DNA from: JARRRD01 sp037381085
Lineage (GTDB): Bacteria; Nitrospirota; Thermodesulfovibrionia; Thermodesulfovibrionales; UBA6898
Reading direction: 5' to 3'
NCBI GenBank assembly: GCA_037381085.1
Contig: JARRRD010000026.1
Coordinates: 1 to 45,559 of the forward strand
DNA: 45,559 nt
Below, piece after piece: positions 26,277 to 34,684 of this stretch. Every line of letters starts with the position of its first letter. Within the stretch, counting starts at the first letter, position 1. Under the pieces are notes generated by a model. The model saw only the letters and a program-made list of their open reading frames with translations, made no database searches and was not told the origin of the DNA. Position numbers and translations under genes: made by a program.

Positions 26277-26894
26277 TCAGCGGGAGGTCGATGTCCGGGT
26301 GGTCCGGCGAACCGACAGATTACGTTCGACCTTTTTTCTGAGTTCCCGGTGTCTGAAGCAACCTGTCACATGATCGTTTACCATTCCAACTGCCTGCATG
26401 AACGCGTAACATATAGTGGTTCCGACAAACTTGAACCCTCTGCTCCGCAGATCTTTGTTCATGGCGTCGGACTCGGGAGTGCTGGAAGGAATATCAGTAA
26501 TCTTCTTCCATGAATTCTGAACAGACTTGCCATTGACGAATTGCCAGATATAGCGATCAAAACTTCCGAATTGTTCCTGCACCTGCAGGAACGCCCTGGC
26601 GTTAGTGATGGCCGCGTTGATCTTGAGCCTGTTTCTTACGATCCCTGAATCTGTCAGTAAGCGGGAGACGTCCCCCCGGGAATACCGGCAAATTTTCCGG
26701 GCGTCGAAATTGTCGAAAGCCCTTCTGTAACCATCCCGCTTTCCGAGGATGGTGGCCCAGCTCAGTCCTGCCTGTGCTCCTTCCAGAATAAGGAACTCGA
26801 ACAGGCTCCTGTCGTCGTGGACCGGTTCGCCCCATTCATTGTCATGATAGGACCGCACCAGCGCGCTGCGGTCGGCCCATTCACAGCGATTCAT
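26277..26894 (-). CDS. tag: DNA-3-methyladenine glycosylase I
   Basis: A base-excision repair glycosylase of 205 aa that removes 3-methyladenine from alkylated DNA. MNRCEWADRS is followed by YHDNEWGEP and LEGAQAGLSW (substrate-pocket Glu). GFKFVGTTICYAFMQAVG and VNDHVTGC come later. The zinc ligands of the enterobacterial enzyme (Cys4, His17, His in NDH, Cys in GC) are all present. The frame is open 10 codons further upstream (26924), but the conserved protein starts at this Met. The C-terminus has an extra basic, Ser/Thr/Arg-rich tail. It is transcribed divergently from the cytochrome gene. Confidence 0.93.
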   Translation of the reverse strand: MNRCEWADRSALVRSYHDNEWGEPVHDDRSLFEFLILEGAQAGLSWATILGKRDGYRRAFDNFDARKICRYSRGDVSRLLTDSGIVRNRLKINAAITNARAFLQVQEQFGSFDRYIWQFVNGKSVQNSWKKITDIPSSTPESDAMNKDLRSRGFKFVGTTICYAFMQAVGMVNDHVTGCFRHRELRKKVERNLSVRRTTRTSTSR

Positions 26895-27093
26895 GGGTAA
26901 CCCTTGCCGACTCAGAGGGTGCATAGCAAGTCATGTCAGCGTTTCCGTCCATCTTCTAAAATGGTGTCATGCCCAATTGATCTTTTTTGTCGACGTTATT
27001 TGTGGATCGTATTATATCAGGGGTAGCTGTTGTCGCGTCCAGGAAGGATCAATACTTTGTGACATTCACCGCCTCAACTTCTAAAGCTGGAGA

Positions 27094-27121
27094 TTGACAT
27101 CTCCGACGGATTTGATAACTT
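27094..27121 (+). promoter_or_regulatory. Possible promoter and operator-like palindrome before the cytochrome gene
   Basis: A perfect TTGACA (27094-27099) lies inside the palindrome GGAGAT-TGAC-ATCTCC (27089-27104). A weak -10, TAACTT, follows at 16-base spacing (27116-27121). A palindrome over the -35 box would suit a repressor, which is inference. Confidence 0.35.
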
Positions 27122-27165
27122 GGTTGTAAGACATTACCAACAGCTTTGTGAGAAGGAGGTTCTTT

Positions 27166-28632
27166 ATGAAACGCTTCGTGAAGATGTGTTCGCTCATTAT
27201 ACTGGTATCGGCGCTCGGATTTTTCCCCGGTAGCACCTTTGCAGGTTCCAAGGTCTTTAGAGTAGATCACGATCTTTATCCTTACTATCCGTCTCTGATC
27301 AGGTGGAACAAGTCGAACGCGCAATTTACCTCACCCGAAGTCTGTAAGGGCTGTCACCCGGACAAGTATGAAGAATGGGAGGGTTCGGTACATTCGCTGG
27401 CGTTTCAGGATCCCATCTATCAGGGCGAGTTGAACAGGGCCGTCAAGGCGGTGGGGGAGGATATCGCCCGCCAGTGCGAAGGATGCCATTCTCCCGCGGG
27501 TATGGTTACGGCTGAGATCAAGGAACCCGGCCTCGCCGGCCTGGGCCCCGTTGCCGCAGCCGGGGTGTCCTGTGATATCTGTCATTCAATCAGTGGCATA
27601 ACCCATTGGGAGACACCTTCCCACGAACCGGAAAATGGTTCCTTTGTCCTCACACCGGGAGTAGAAACCAAGGACGGCCTGGTACTGACAAAGCGGGGCC
27701 CCTTAAAACCTTTCGACAATTGCGGCATGGGGTTTCACAAGTGCGTCGAATCCCCGCTGCATCTGAAGGCTGAACTGTGCGCGAGCTGTCACGACGTCTA
27801 TCACTACGACGCCCACTTCCCGCTTGAATCGACCTATCTTGAATGGAAGCACGGCCCCTATGCGCAGCGGGATATTGTCTGCCAGGACTGCCATATGGTC
27901 GACTTTCCTACATTCTTGCGCGCCGCGGATGAATTCCGGAAACCGGACCGCAAGGAATACCGGCATTTCTTTAACGGCGCCAACTATCTTGTCTACTATC
28001 TGGCCGAGACTGCCGCCAAGAAGGCCGGCGACGAGAAGAAGGCAGCCATCATAAAGGAAAAATACGAAATGGCCGTGAAACGCCTCCAGTCCGCCGCAGA
28101 TCTGGAAGTCTCTCCCGTCTATCGTCAGGGAAGGCTGGCTGAAGTGAAGGTAAGGGTAAAAAATATTCGCGCCGGCCACAACCTCCCTACTTCGCTGACA
28201 AATATCCGTCAGATGTGGCTTGAATTGACGGCAAGGGATGAAAAAGGGAATGTCATCATGACCAGCGGGATGCTCGACTCGCGGGGTGATTTACCGGAAA
28301 ACACGCGCATATTCAACTCCGACGGAATGGGAGATAACTTTCACTTTGCAGTCGACCCGTGGGTAATCACGGCCTTCTCAAGGCATGACACCATCCCGCC
28401 CCGGGGATATAAAGATGTGTACTGCGGTTTAACCGCCCCCAAGGGGGTCAAGAAAATTACTCTGCAGGCGAAACTCCGCTATCGTCAGGCCGATCAGCAT
28501 GTTGCCGAAGCCCTGCTGAAGGCCGAACCGGCAAGCGTCGACCTGAAAAAAATCTACGGCATTACCAAGGTCCCCGCTCTGCCGATAGTAGATATGGTCG
28601 TCAAGCAGGTTTCTTTCAGCACTACCAAATAG
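27166..28632 (+). CDS. Periplasmic pentaheme cytochrome c (cytochrome c554-like N-terminus)
   Basis: A secreted multiheme protein of 488 aa with a signal peptide (MKRFVKMCSL..., cut near TFA-GSK). Five CxxCH haem sites lie at residues 60-64, 104-108, 136-140, 205-209 and 239-243; scattered His (SVHS, PSHEP, WKHG) can serve as distal ligands. Two further Cys (CGMGFHKC, 186-193) do not form a haem motif. Residues about 290-488 have no haem and look beta-rich, with KNIRAGHNLPTS, a GH-x-LPT motif I associate with similar multihaem proteins. AAGGAGG precedes this ATG, so the start six codons upstream is rejected. The likely role is electron transfer in anaerobic respiration; the partner and substrate are unknown. 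It stands alone, with no membrane quinol oxidase nearby. Confidence 0.88.
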   Translation: MKRFVKMCSLIILVSALGFFPGSTFAGSKVFRVDHDLYPYYPSLIRWNKSNAQFTSPEVCKGCHPDKYEEWEGSVHSLAFQDPIYQGELNRAVKAVGEDIARQCEGCHSPAGMVTAEIKEPGLAGLGPVAAAGVSCDICHSISGITHWETPSHEPENGSFVLTPGVETKDGLVLTKRGPLKPFDNCGMGFHKCVESPLHLKAELCASCHDVYHYDAHFPLESTYLEWKHGPYAQRDIVCQDCHMVDFPTFLRAADEFRKPDRKEYRHFFNGANYLVYYLAETAAKKAGDEKKAAIIKEKYEMAVKRLQSAADLEVSPVYRQGRLAEVKVRVKNIRAGHNLPTSLTNIRQMWLELTARDEKGNVIMTSGMLDSRGDLPENTRIFNSDGMGDNFHFAVDPWVITAFSRHDTIPPRGYKDVYCGLTAPKGVKKITLQAKLRYRQADQHVAEALLKAEPASVDLKKIYGITKVPALPIVDMVVKQVSFSTTK

Positions 28633-28659
28633 AAAGTCACTGTATCACTTAATGAATCG

Positions 28660-28688
28660 CGCTCCCGGGATTTTCATTCCCGGGAGCG
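28660..28688. terminator. Strong hairpin between cytochrome and malQ ends
   Basis: CGCTCCCGGGA (28660-28670) and TCCCGGGAGCG (28678-28688) are perfect complements with a 7-base loop. It lies between two convergent genes, 28 bases after the cytochrome stop. Only a weak T content follows (TTGTCCT), so it may act as a bidirectional transcript end or mRNA stabiliser. Confidence 0.55.
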
Positions 28689-28766
28689 TTGTCCTCAGAA
28701 TACATTCTCGAGAGATAAGCTCAACAAGGGCCTTCATCTGAGGAGTGCTTTGAGAGAATTCACAGG

Positions 28767-30892
28767 CTACCCTGAACCGGCGATTGTCTCTCTCAGCACC
28801 GCAGCCAGCTGTGAAATTCTACTGTCGGCCATCATCTCCTCGAGGGACACGGGCATCTTCCGCTTCCAGGAGGGATACCCCTCGTTTGTTCCCGGCAGGT
28901 TCTGCTGGTCCATGGCGCCGATTACGTCGCACAGGTTCACCAGCAACAGTTTGCACGGAGTAGAGGCAAGGTAGCGGTAGATCGCGGAGCAGAGCTCCGG
29001 CGTCATCCGGGGGACCATGGCCGCGTCGGCAGGCCAATCGCCGGGGAGAAAACCGGTTGATTTGAGGGCCGAAAGGATAAGACACTTGTCCCTCTCCCTC
29101 TCGCTTACGACCTGACGCCACTCGTCATCATCGTCATAGACCCCGAGCCCCCGCCTTACGTGGAGGTCGCGGCCGGACCAGTAACCGTAAAGGGTAGGCA
29201 GGTCGTGCGTGGTGACGGAACAGAGGGCCGCGTCCGGATATTGCCCGGGCAGGACAAAGGACGGATCGGGATAATTCCTTTCGAAGTAAAAAAGCCGGTA
29301 GGAAAACATCCGGAACCTGCGGAGCGCCTCCCTCACGTTTTCACCGATAGTCCCCAGGTCCTCGGCTATGATCACCGTCCTGTTGCGAACGCTTTCGAGT
29401 GCAATAATTCTCAGGAGGTCTTCGGAGGGATAGCTCACGTAGGCGCCTTCCTTCGCGTTCATTCCCCGAGGTATCCAGAAAAGCCGGAACATGCCTAGCG
29501 CATGGTCGATCCTCAGCGCGCCGCCGTATTCCATGTTCTTCCTGAGCGTGCGGATAAACAGTTCGTACCCCGTCTCTTTCAACCTGAATGGTATCAGAGG
29601 AGGGAATCCCCAGTTCTGGCCGTCCGGGCTGAAATCATCGGGGGGACTCCCCTGAAGGCCTCCCGGAGCTGCCCCTCAATGAGCCACTGGACGTACTTGT
29701 GATAGAGGACCTTCTTCCAGTTGCTTCTCCTGAATCGCCTTGCTGCAGCGGCGCAAGGATCGTGATACTCCCGGGGCCAGGACTGCCATGCAAAGGCGTT
29801 GCGTGCCGCCTTCATATGGTCACCCAGAGCCCGGTAGAGCGCAAAGGCATCGAGGGACTCACCTTCCCGAGCCACATAACTCCTGAATTCTTCACCGCGG
29901 GGAGTGCCTTTCCTGTAATGCCTGTCGTAGAAAATCCGGAATGCCTGTAAGAGTATCTCCTCTTTCAATGACGCCACGCCTTCGTAGTCTACAAATTCCC
30001 GGTCCCTCAGGCCGGCCGCTCTTTCCCGGAAAAGATCGGATCTCAGGGTCCCGGTGAGTTCTTTGGATTCCCTGACATCCGGTACCTTCTCTACGTCGAG
30101 ATAGAGGAAATTCCTGTAGAGCCTGCTGACCGGGGAATAGGGACTTATACCCTCGCGCTTTGTGTTCGGGACCGCATGGAGGGGGTTGATGCCGACGAAC
30201 CCGCCCCCCAGGGAATCCACCCAGCCGACAACCACATCGAGGTCGGTGAAGTCACCGGCACCCCAGTTCCTTTCGGAGCTGAGCGAGTACAGGTCGAAGG
30301 AAACCCCCCAGATCCTCCCCTCCTGGAGTTCCGGTGGAAGATAACAGCTGTCCGGGGTTATGATGGTCCGCGAAATCTTTACGAGGTTCTTCTTCCCGCC
30401 CGGGAAGACCCTGCGGGGATGTCTGAATTCGACACGCAGGATATAATATCCGATGTTCCGGAACGAAATGTCCTCGACGATCATCTTTACATATCTCCTG
30501 CCGCCGATCATCTGTTCTTCGAAGAGCCGCAGGTGCTCGCCGGGGACCTCGAACTCGTCCCTGCCGCCGTCTTCGTCCTCAACAGACCACGAGATCGAGA
30601 GGTCCGATTCCTGCCCTTCTTCCAGCTGGAGGTGGAGAGGAATGGTCATCGGCTGATCGTTCACGGATAACACGCGAACGGGGTCGATGCAGTTCTCCCA
30701 CGCCGACCACCTCAGTCTGCGGATTTCGGCCGCCAGGTCTTCCCTGGAATCGACATTCAGCTTCATGGCCCGGAGGAGGGCCTTCTTTGTTTCAGCGGAA
30801 GTTATATGTTTGTTGCCGAAGATATCGTAATACTCCGGCATGATCCCGCAAAGCCCGGCAAGCTCGTCGAGCAGTTCTTCAGGCAGTTCCAT
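28767..30892 (-). pseudogene. malQ: 4-alpha-glucanotransferase (amylomaltase), broken by internal deletion
   Basis: MalQ disproportionates malto-oligosaccharides. The upstream piece (30892 to about 29650) is the long-type N-terminus plus the GH77 barrel start: GVSFDLYSLSSERNWGAGDF, GGGFVGINPLHAVPN and ISPYSPVSRLYRN. After WLIEGQLREAF the frame runs into unrelated residues. The downstream piece restarts in another frame as PPDDFSPDGQNWGFPPL, then GALRIDHALGMFRLFW (nucleophile), VIIAEDLG (acid/base) and THDLPTLYGYW. In E. coli MalQ about 40 residues (GLYRDLAVGV ... SVGA) lie between these points. A deletion of roughly 120-140 bases at about 29645-29655 is implied; its exact size needs a homologue. 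Catalytic residues are all in the untranslated piece. It lies 2.5 kb away from the main glycogen unit. An assembly error is possible. Confidence 0.85.
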
Positions 30893-31158
30893 TTTTTCCT
30901 CACCCCGAGTTCAGCCGTTATCCTCTCACCATGATACCAGAATATTCGCACCATTCGAAGAGAGGACGAACTGAACTTGTTTTTGCGTTCCGATTTCTGA
31001 TAAGTTTATTGAACTGCACCGGGCAGGCCCGAGGCACCAGCAAGAGTCCTTTGCGGGGGCGGCATCCCGGCTGAAGGCGCTCACCCTGCGGAAGGAGCGG
31101 CCCTCCGCCTCTCGGGACAGAAAATACCTGTATTTGACACCGTGAGAGGTTTGCCGCT

Positions 31159-32262
31159 ATGCAAAGGCGGGAGGCATCCGTCAAGATAATGAAGCTGACA
31201 TCTTTTTTCCTTATATTCGCCGTATTGTGGGTGGTCCCTGCAGCCGGCATAGACGCCGGTTATTACAACGACCGGGCCAATAAGTATTACGAAAAAGGGC
31301 GATATGACGATGCTGTCCGGGATTACACAAGGGCACTGGAGATCAACCCCGACGATCCGGTAGCCTGTTATGACAGGGCCAACGCATACTACCGGAAGGG
31401 TCAGTATGACAAAGCGATCGAGGATTATACGAGGGCGGTGAAACTCAATCCCGGGGATGCGGATGCATATTATAACCGCGGCCTGGCATATTTTTTCACA
31501 GGGAAGTTTGAGAAAGCCGTGAAAGACTATACCAGGGCGATCGAGATTAATCCAAAAGACGCCGGCGCTTATAACAACCGGGGCAATGCCTATGCGAAAC
31601 TGGGAAGATACGACGATGCCGTACGGGACTATTCCAGTGCCCTTGACATCAGCCCCGAATACAAGAAGGCTTATCACAACAGGGAACTTGCACTGGCCGG
31701 GAAGGCTGCCGCGAAGACCGGACCCGATAACTGGGACTCGAAAGATACGGCGGGTTCCGCAGACGTGGGGAACGAGGGAATGGCGGGGACGGCCGAGACG
31801 TTGACGAAAGATTCCTCCGAAAGCGGCCGGGATCAGACCGCCTATAAAAGGCGGGGAAAGGACTTTCTTGAAAAAGGTCAATATGACGACGCTATCGGGG
31901 AATACACAAAAGCCACAGAAGCGGACAGCCGGGACGCCGAGTCTTTCAAGGGACTGGGGAACGCCTATTATGAAAAGGGAGACTATGACGACGCAGCCAG
32001 GAACTATTCAACGGCACTGGATCTTGCCCCCGGGGATGCCGAAATCCACTTTAAGCTCGGGAACATATGCTCCAGGAGGAAAGAGTACGACGAGGCGATA
32101 AAGGAGTATACAAAGGCCATCGAACTGGAGCCCCTGTTTGGCAGGGCATACAACAACCGCGGTAACGCATTCTACCGTAAAGGTTACTTCGAAGATGCCT
32201 TCCGCGACTGGGGAAAAAGCGGGGAAATCGGCCGTGGTCAACCAGGTGTTCCGGACCGGTAA
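31159..32262 (+). CDS. Exported tetratricopeptide-repeat protein
   Basis: A 367-aa protein with a hydrophobic signal segment (MKLTSFFLIFAVLWVVPAAG) near the N-terminus. There are two TPR blocks: about four repeats at residues 35-170 and about three to four at 225-350. Each unit follows AYYNRGxAYxxxGxYDxAxxDYTRALxINP. An Asp/Ser/Thr/Gly-rich linker (about 180-222) separates the blocks. TPRs are protein-protein interaction scaffolds; partners cannot be inferred. GAGG lies 9 bases before this ATG. The ATG at 31189 starts the signal peptide more cleanly but has a poorer ribosome site. It is convergent with the nitroreductase gene, 20 bases away. Confidence 0.85.
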   Translation: MQRREASVKIMKLTSFFLIFAVLWVVPAAGIDAGYYNDRANKYYEKGRYDDAVRDYTRALEINPDDPVACYDRANAYYRKGQYDKAIEDYTRAVKLNPGDADAYYNRGLAYFFTGKFEKAVKDYTRAIEINPKDAGAYNNRGNAYAKLGRYDDAVRDYSSALDISPEYKKAYHNRELALAGKAAAKTGPDNWDSKDTAGSADVGNEGMAGTAETLTKDSSESGRDQTAYKRRGKDFLEKGQYDDAIGEYTKATEADSRDAESFKGLGNAYYEKGDYDDAARNYSTALDLAPGDAEIHFKLGNICSRRKEYDEAIKEYTKAIELEPLFGRAYNNRGNAFYRKGYFEDAFRDWGKSGEIGRGQPGVPDR

Positions 32263-32282
32263 ACCCCGCTTCTCCCGTCGCT

Positions 32283-32840
32283 TTACTGCCACTTGTCGTA
32301 GAAAACGAATTCGTTCAGCGGTTTACGGGCCGTGCCCGCCTCCTTTTTGTCCCTCGGGTAACCGATGGGGAAGATCCCGACAATACGCACACTTCCAGGG
32401 ATGAGAAGAAGTTCGCGGACCTTGACCTCGTCAAAAACCCCCACGAAGACCGTTCCAAGCCCCTGCCCGTGGGCAGCGAGCATCAGATTCTGTGCGGCGA
32501 TGCCGAGGTCGGTCATGTAATAGTGCTGGCCCCAGATAACCCCCGACTGTTCCGGGTCCGCACAGGCTACAATTACCACGGGCGCTTCCGACAGACCTTT
32601 CTGCGAGGGGTTCGTCTTATAGCCGAGGGGGGTAAAGAACGTCTCCACGTAAGAAAGTTCGCTGATCTTTTCTCTCGCCGCCTTGTCCTTCACAACCACG
32701 AACCTCCAGCACTGTAGATTCGCCCACGACGGTGACATGCGCACGGCCTCCAGGATGGCCCGGACCTTCTCTTCTTCTACAGGCCTGTCCAGAAAACGCC
32801 TGACGCTCCTTCTCGTGCGGATAGCTTCGACTACTTCCAT
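32283..32840 (-). CDS. Nitroreductase-family flavoprotein
   Basis: An FMN-dependent oxidoreductase of 185 aa. VVEAIRTRRSVRRF is the FMN-phosphate-binding start and SPSWANLQCWRFVVV is the second cofactor loop. YYMTDLGIAAQNLMLAAHGQGLGTVFVG is the family core, and IFPIGYPRDKK closes the site. The substrate (nitroaromatics, quinones, flavin or enones) cannot be told from sequence. AAGGAGGAAAAC precedes this ATG, so the 11 codons upstream are dropped. It is divergent from the alcohol dehydrogenase gene, with 150 bases between the starts. Confidence 0.88.
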   Translation of the reverse strand: MEVVEAIRTRRSVRRFLDRPVEEEKVRAILEAVRMSPSWANLQCWRFVVVKDKAAREKISELSYVETFFTPLGYKTNPSQKGLSEAPVVIVACADPEQSGVIWGQHYYMTDLGIAAQNLMLAAHGQGLGTVFVGVFDEVKVRELLLIPGSVRIVGIFPIGYPRDKKEAGTARKPLNEFVFYDKWQ

Positions 32841-32990
32841 GTTTTCCTCCTTCCCAGCGATAAAATGGCCCATATAAATAAATATAGCAGAAATCTGAAG
32901 GAGTTTTTTGCCCCTGTCCTGTCTCCGGCCGGCTTCCCGGCTAAACTCATGGCGGAAAAACTGATATCATGGTAATAAAGGAGACCTGGA

Positions 32991-34019
32991 ATGAAAGCGA
33001 TGGTATTGGAAAAGATCGGGAGCCTCAGGGAAGATAAGCCGGCCCTGAAGGCTGTTGAACTGCCCGACCCTGCTCCGGGCGTTAAGGAAATACTGGTAAA
33101 GGTCTCGGCCTGCGGCGTATGCCATACGGACATGGATGAGATAGAGGGCAGGACTTCTCCGCCGGTGCTGCCCGTTGTTTTGGGCCACCAGGTCGTGGGG
33201 AGGGTCGAAGGAAACGGGAGCGGCGCGGGGAAATACAGAGTCGGCGACAGGGTAGGCATAGCGTGGGTGCATTCCGCCTGCGGAAGGTGCAAGTTCTGTC
33301 TCTCCGGTGAAGAAAACCTGTGCGACGAATTCCGTGCCACGGGAAGGGACGCCAACGGGGGTTATGCCGAATATATGACGGTTCCGGAGGACTTCGCCTA
33401 CCCCGTTCCGGATGTCTTTTCAGATGCCGAGGCGGCTCCTCTGCTCTGCGCGGGGGCCGTGGGATACCGCTCTTTGCGCCTCTGCAACATGAAGGACGGG
33501 GACAATATCGGGTTCGTCGGGTTTGGAGCATCGGCCCACCTGGTTATTTCTGCTGTCAGATACAGGTATCCCCGTTCCCGGATCTTCGTTTTCTCAAGGA
33601 CCCCGGCCGAGCTGGATTTCGCAAAGGAACTCGGGGCGGCATGGACGGGAGATATCGGAGACGCGTGCCCGGAGAAACTGCACTGCGCTATCGACACGAC
33701 ACCGGCCTGGAAGCCCGTAGTATCGGTCCTGAAGGACCTTGATAAGGGCGGACGGCTTGTCATCAACGCGATCCGAAAGGAAGGGGCCGACAAGAATTCG
33801 CTTCTTGAACTGGACTATGCACGGGACCTCTGGCTGGAGAAGGAGATAAAGAGCGTGGCAAACATAACGCGAAAAGACGTTAAGGAATTCCTGGAGCTTG
33901 CGGCAGAAATCCCCATCAAACCGGAGGTGCAGGAGTTCGGACTGGAAGAAGTGAATGAGGTGCTGCTCGAAATCAAGAGGCGCAAGATCCGCGGCGCAAA
34001 AGTACTGAGGATCGGCTGA
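32991..34019 (+). CDS. Zinc-dependent alcohol dehydrogenase
   Basis: A medium-chain dehydrogenase of 342 aa. SACGVCHTD supplies the catalytic zinc Cys. The usual GHE motif reads GHQVVG here. The four structural-zinc Cys are in CGRCKFCLSGEENLC. The Rossmann motif is atypical: IGFVGFGASAHLVIS in place of GxGGLG. FSRTP after the second strand suggests NADP. It should interconvert a primary alcohol and an aldehyde; the substrate is unknown. AAGGAG lies 8 bases before the ATG. It may share regulation with the divergent nitroreductase. Confidence 0.9.
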   Translation: MKAMVLEKIGSLREDKPALKAVELPDPAPGVKEILVKVSACGVCHTDMDEIEGRTSPPVLPVVLGHQVVGRVEGNGSGAGKYRVGDRVGIAWVHSACGRCKFCLSGEENLCDEFRATGRDANGGYAEYMTVPEDFAYPVPDVFSDAEAAPLLCAGAVGYRSLRLCNMKDGDNIGFVGFGASAHLVISAVRYRYPRSRIFVFSRTPAELDFAKELGAAWTGDIGDACPEKLHCAIDTTPAWKPVVSVLKDLDKGGRLVINAIRKEGADKNSLLELDYARDLWLEKEIKSVANITRKDVKEFLELAAEIPIKPEVQEFGLEEVNEVLLEIKRRKIRGAKVLRIG

Positions 34020-34037
34020 ATAAGGATCAGTGACTGT

Positions 34038-34400
34038 TTACTTCTCTTTTTTTACCCTGTTATTCGTATCAAGCAAAATAATTTTCGGCTTGTGATGCGC
34101 AGCGGTCTCATCATCCAGGTACCCGTAACAGAAGACAATCACCACGTCGCCGACAACGCCTTTGCGCGCAGTCGGTCCGTTCAGGCATATCTCCCCGGAG
34201 TCTTCTCCTGCGGGGATGACGTAGGTCTCGAACCGTTCACCGTTGTTGAGGTTGCTTACCATCACCTGCTCGTAAGGGAGTATGCCGGCCCTTTTCATTA
34301 TGGCGGCGTCGATCGTGATGCTCCCCTCGTAAGCGAGATTGGATTCGGTCACCGTGGCCATGTGTATCTTGGACCTGAGCATGCACCGCAGCATGGTCAT
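34038..34400 (-). CDS. panD: Aspartate 1-decarboxylase
   Basis: A pyruvoyl enzyme of 120 aa that makes beta-alanine for pantothenate and CoA. The self-cleavage site is Gly-Ser in YEGSITID. MLRCMLRSKIHMATVT and the C-terminal ARKGVVGDVVIVFCYGYLD are family hallmarks, with LNNGERFETYVI in the core. The ATG overlaps the gatC stop (ATGA), so the two are translationally coupled. A second Met at 34394 is nearer the start of most homologues. It is the last gene of the yebC-to-panD run. Confidence 0.95.
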   Translation of the reverse strand: MTMLRCMLRSKIHMATVTESNLAYEGSITIDAAIMKRAGILPYEQVMVSNLNNGERFETYVIPAGEDSGEICLNGPTARKGVVGDVVIVFCYGYLDDETAAHHKPKIILLDTNNRVKKEK

Positions 34401-34675
34401 TCTATGATCTTGGGGACCCGGTAAAACCCGTCGGTCCGGTCGGGAGCGTTCATCAACGCCTCTTCCCTGTCTAGGGACGGCCGGTGCGAGTCTTCCCTGT
34501 CGACGTTGCTGATAAGGATAACATGCGATGTAGGCTCAACACCGCCGGTGTCCAGCCCGTTGAGTTTCTCCATATAAAGCAGGATGCTTTTCAACTGATC
34601 TCCGAAAAGCTCCATCTCCATGTCCGGGAGCGACAATCTGGCAAGCCGTGACAAATGCTCTATCGAAATATCCAC
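34397..34675 (-). CDS. gatC: Asp/Glu-tRNA amidotransferase subunit C
   Basis: The small stabilising subunit of GatCAB, which converts misacylated Glu-tRNA(Gln) or Asp-tRNA(Asn). The 92 aa have the family pattern: LSRLARLSL, QLKSILLYMEKLNGLDTGGVEPTSH (middle), then REDSHRPSLDREEALMNAP. It starts with GTG, with AGGA 7 bases upstream, 9 bases after the pcrA stop. gatA and gatB are not in the window; panD follows instead. Confidence 0.93.
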   Translation of the reverse strand: MDISIEHLSRLARLSLPDMEMELFGDQLKSILLYMEKLNGLDTGGVEPTSHVILISNVDREDSHRPSLDREEALMNAPDRTDGFYRVPKIIE

Positions 34676-34684
34676 AGAAAAATC

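Noticed and set aside
30893..31158. Structured RNA or riboswitch between malQ and the TPR gene
   Set aside because: G+C-rich with some short inverted repeats, but no motif of a known class (c-di-GMP, cobalamin, MoCo) could be matched.
31081..31881. Minus-strand 266-aa hydrophobic ORF opposite the TPR gene
   Set aside because: Its repeats are the complement of the TPR repeats; the plus-strand reading has the clear TPR motif and signal peptide.
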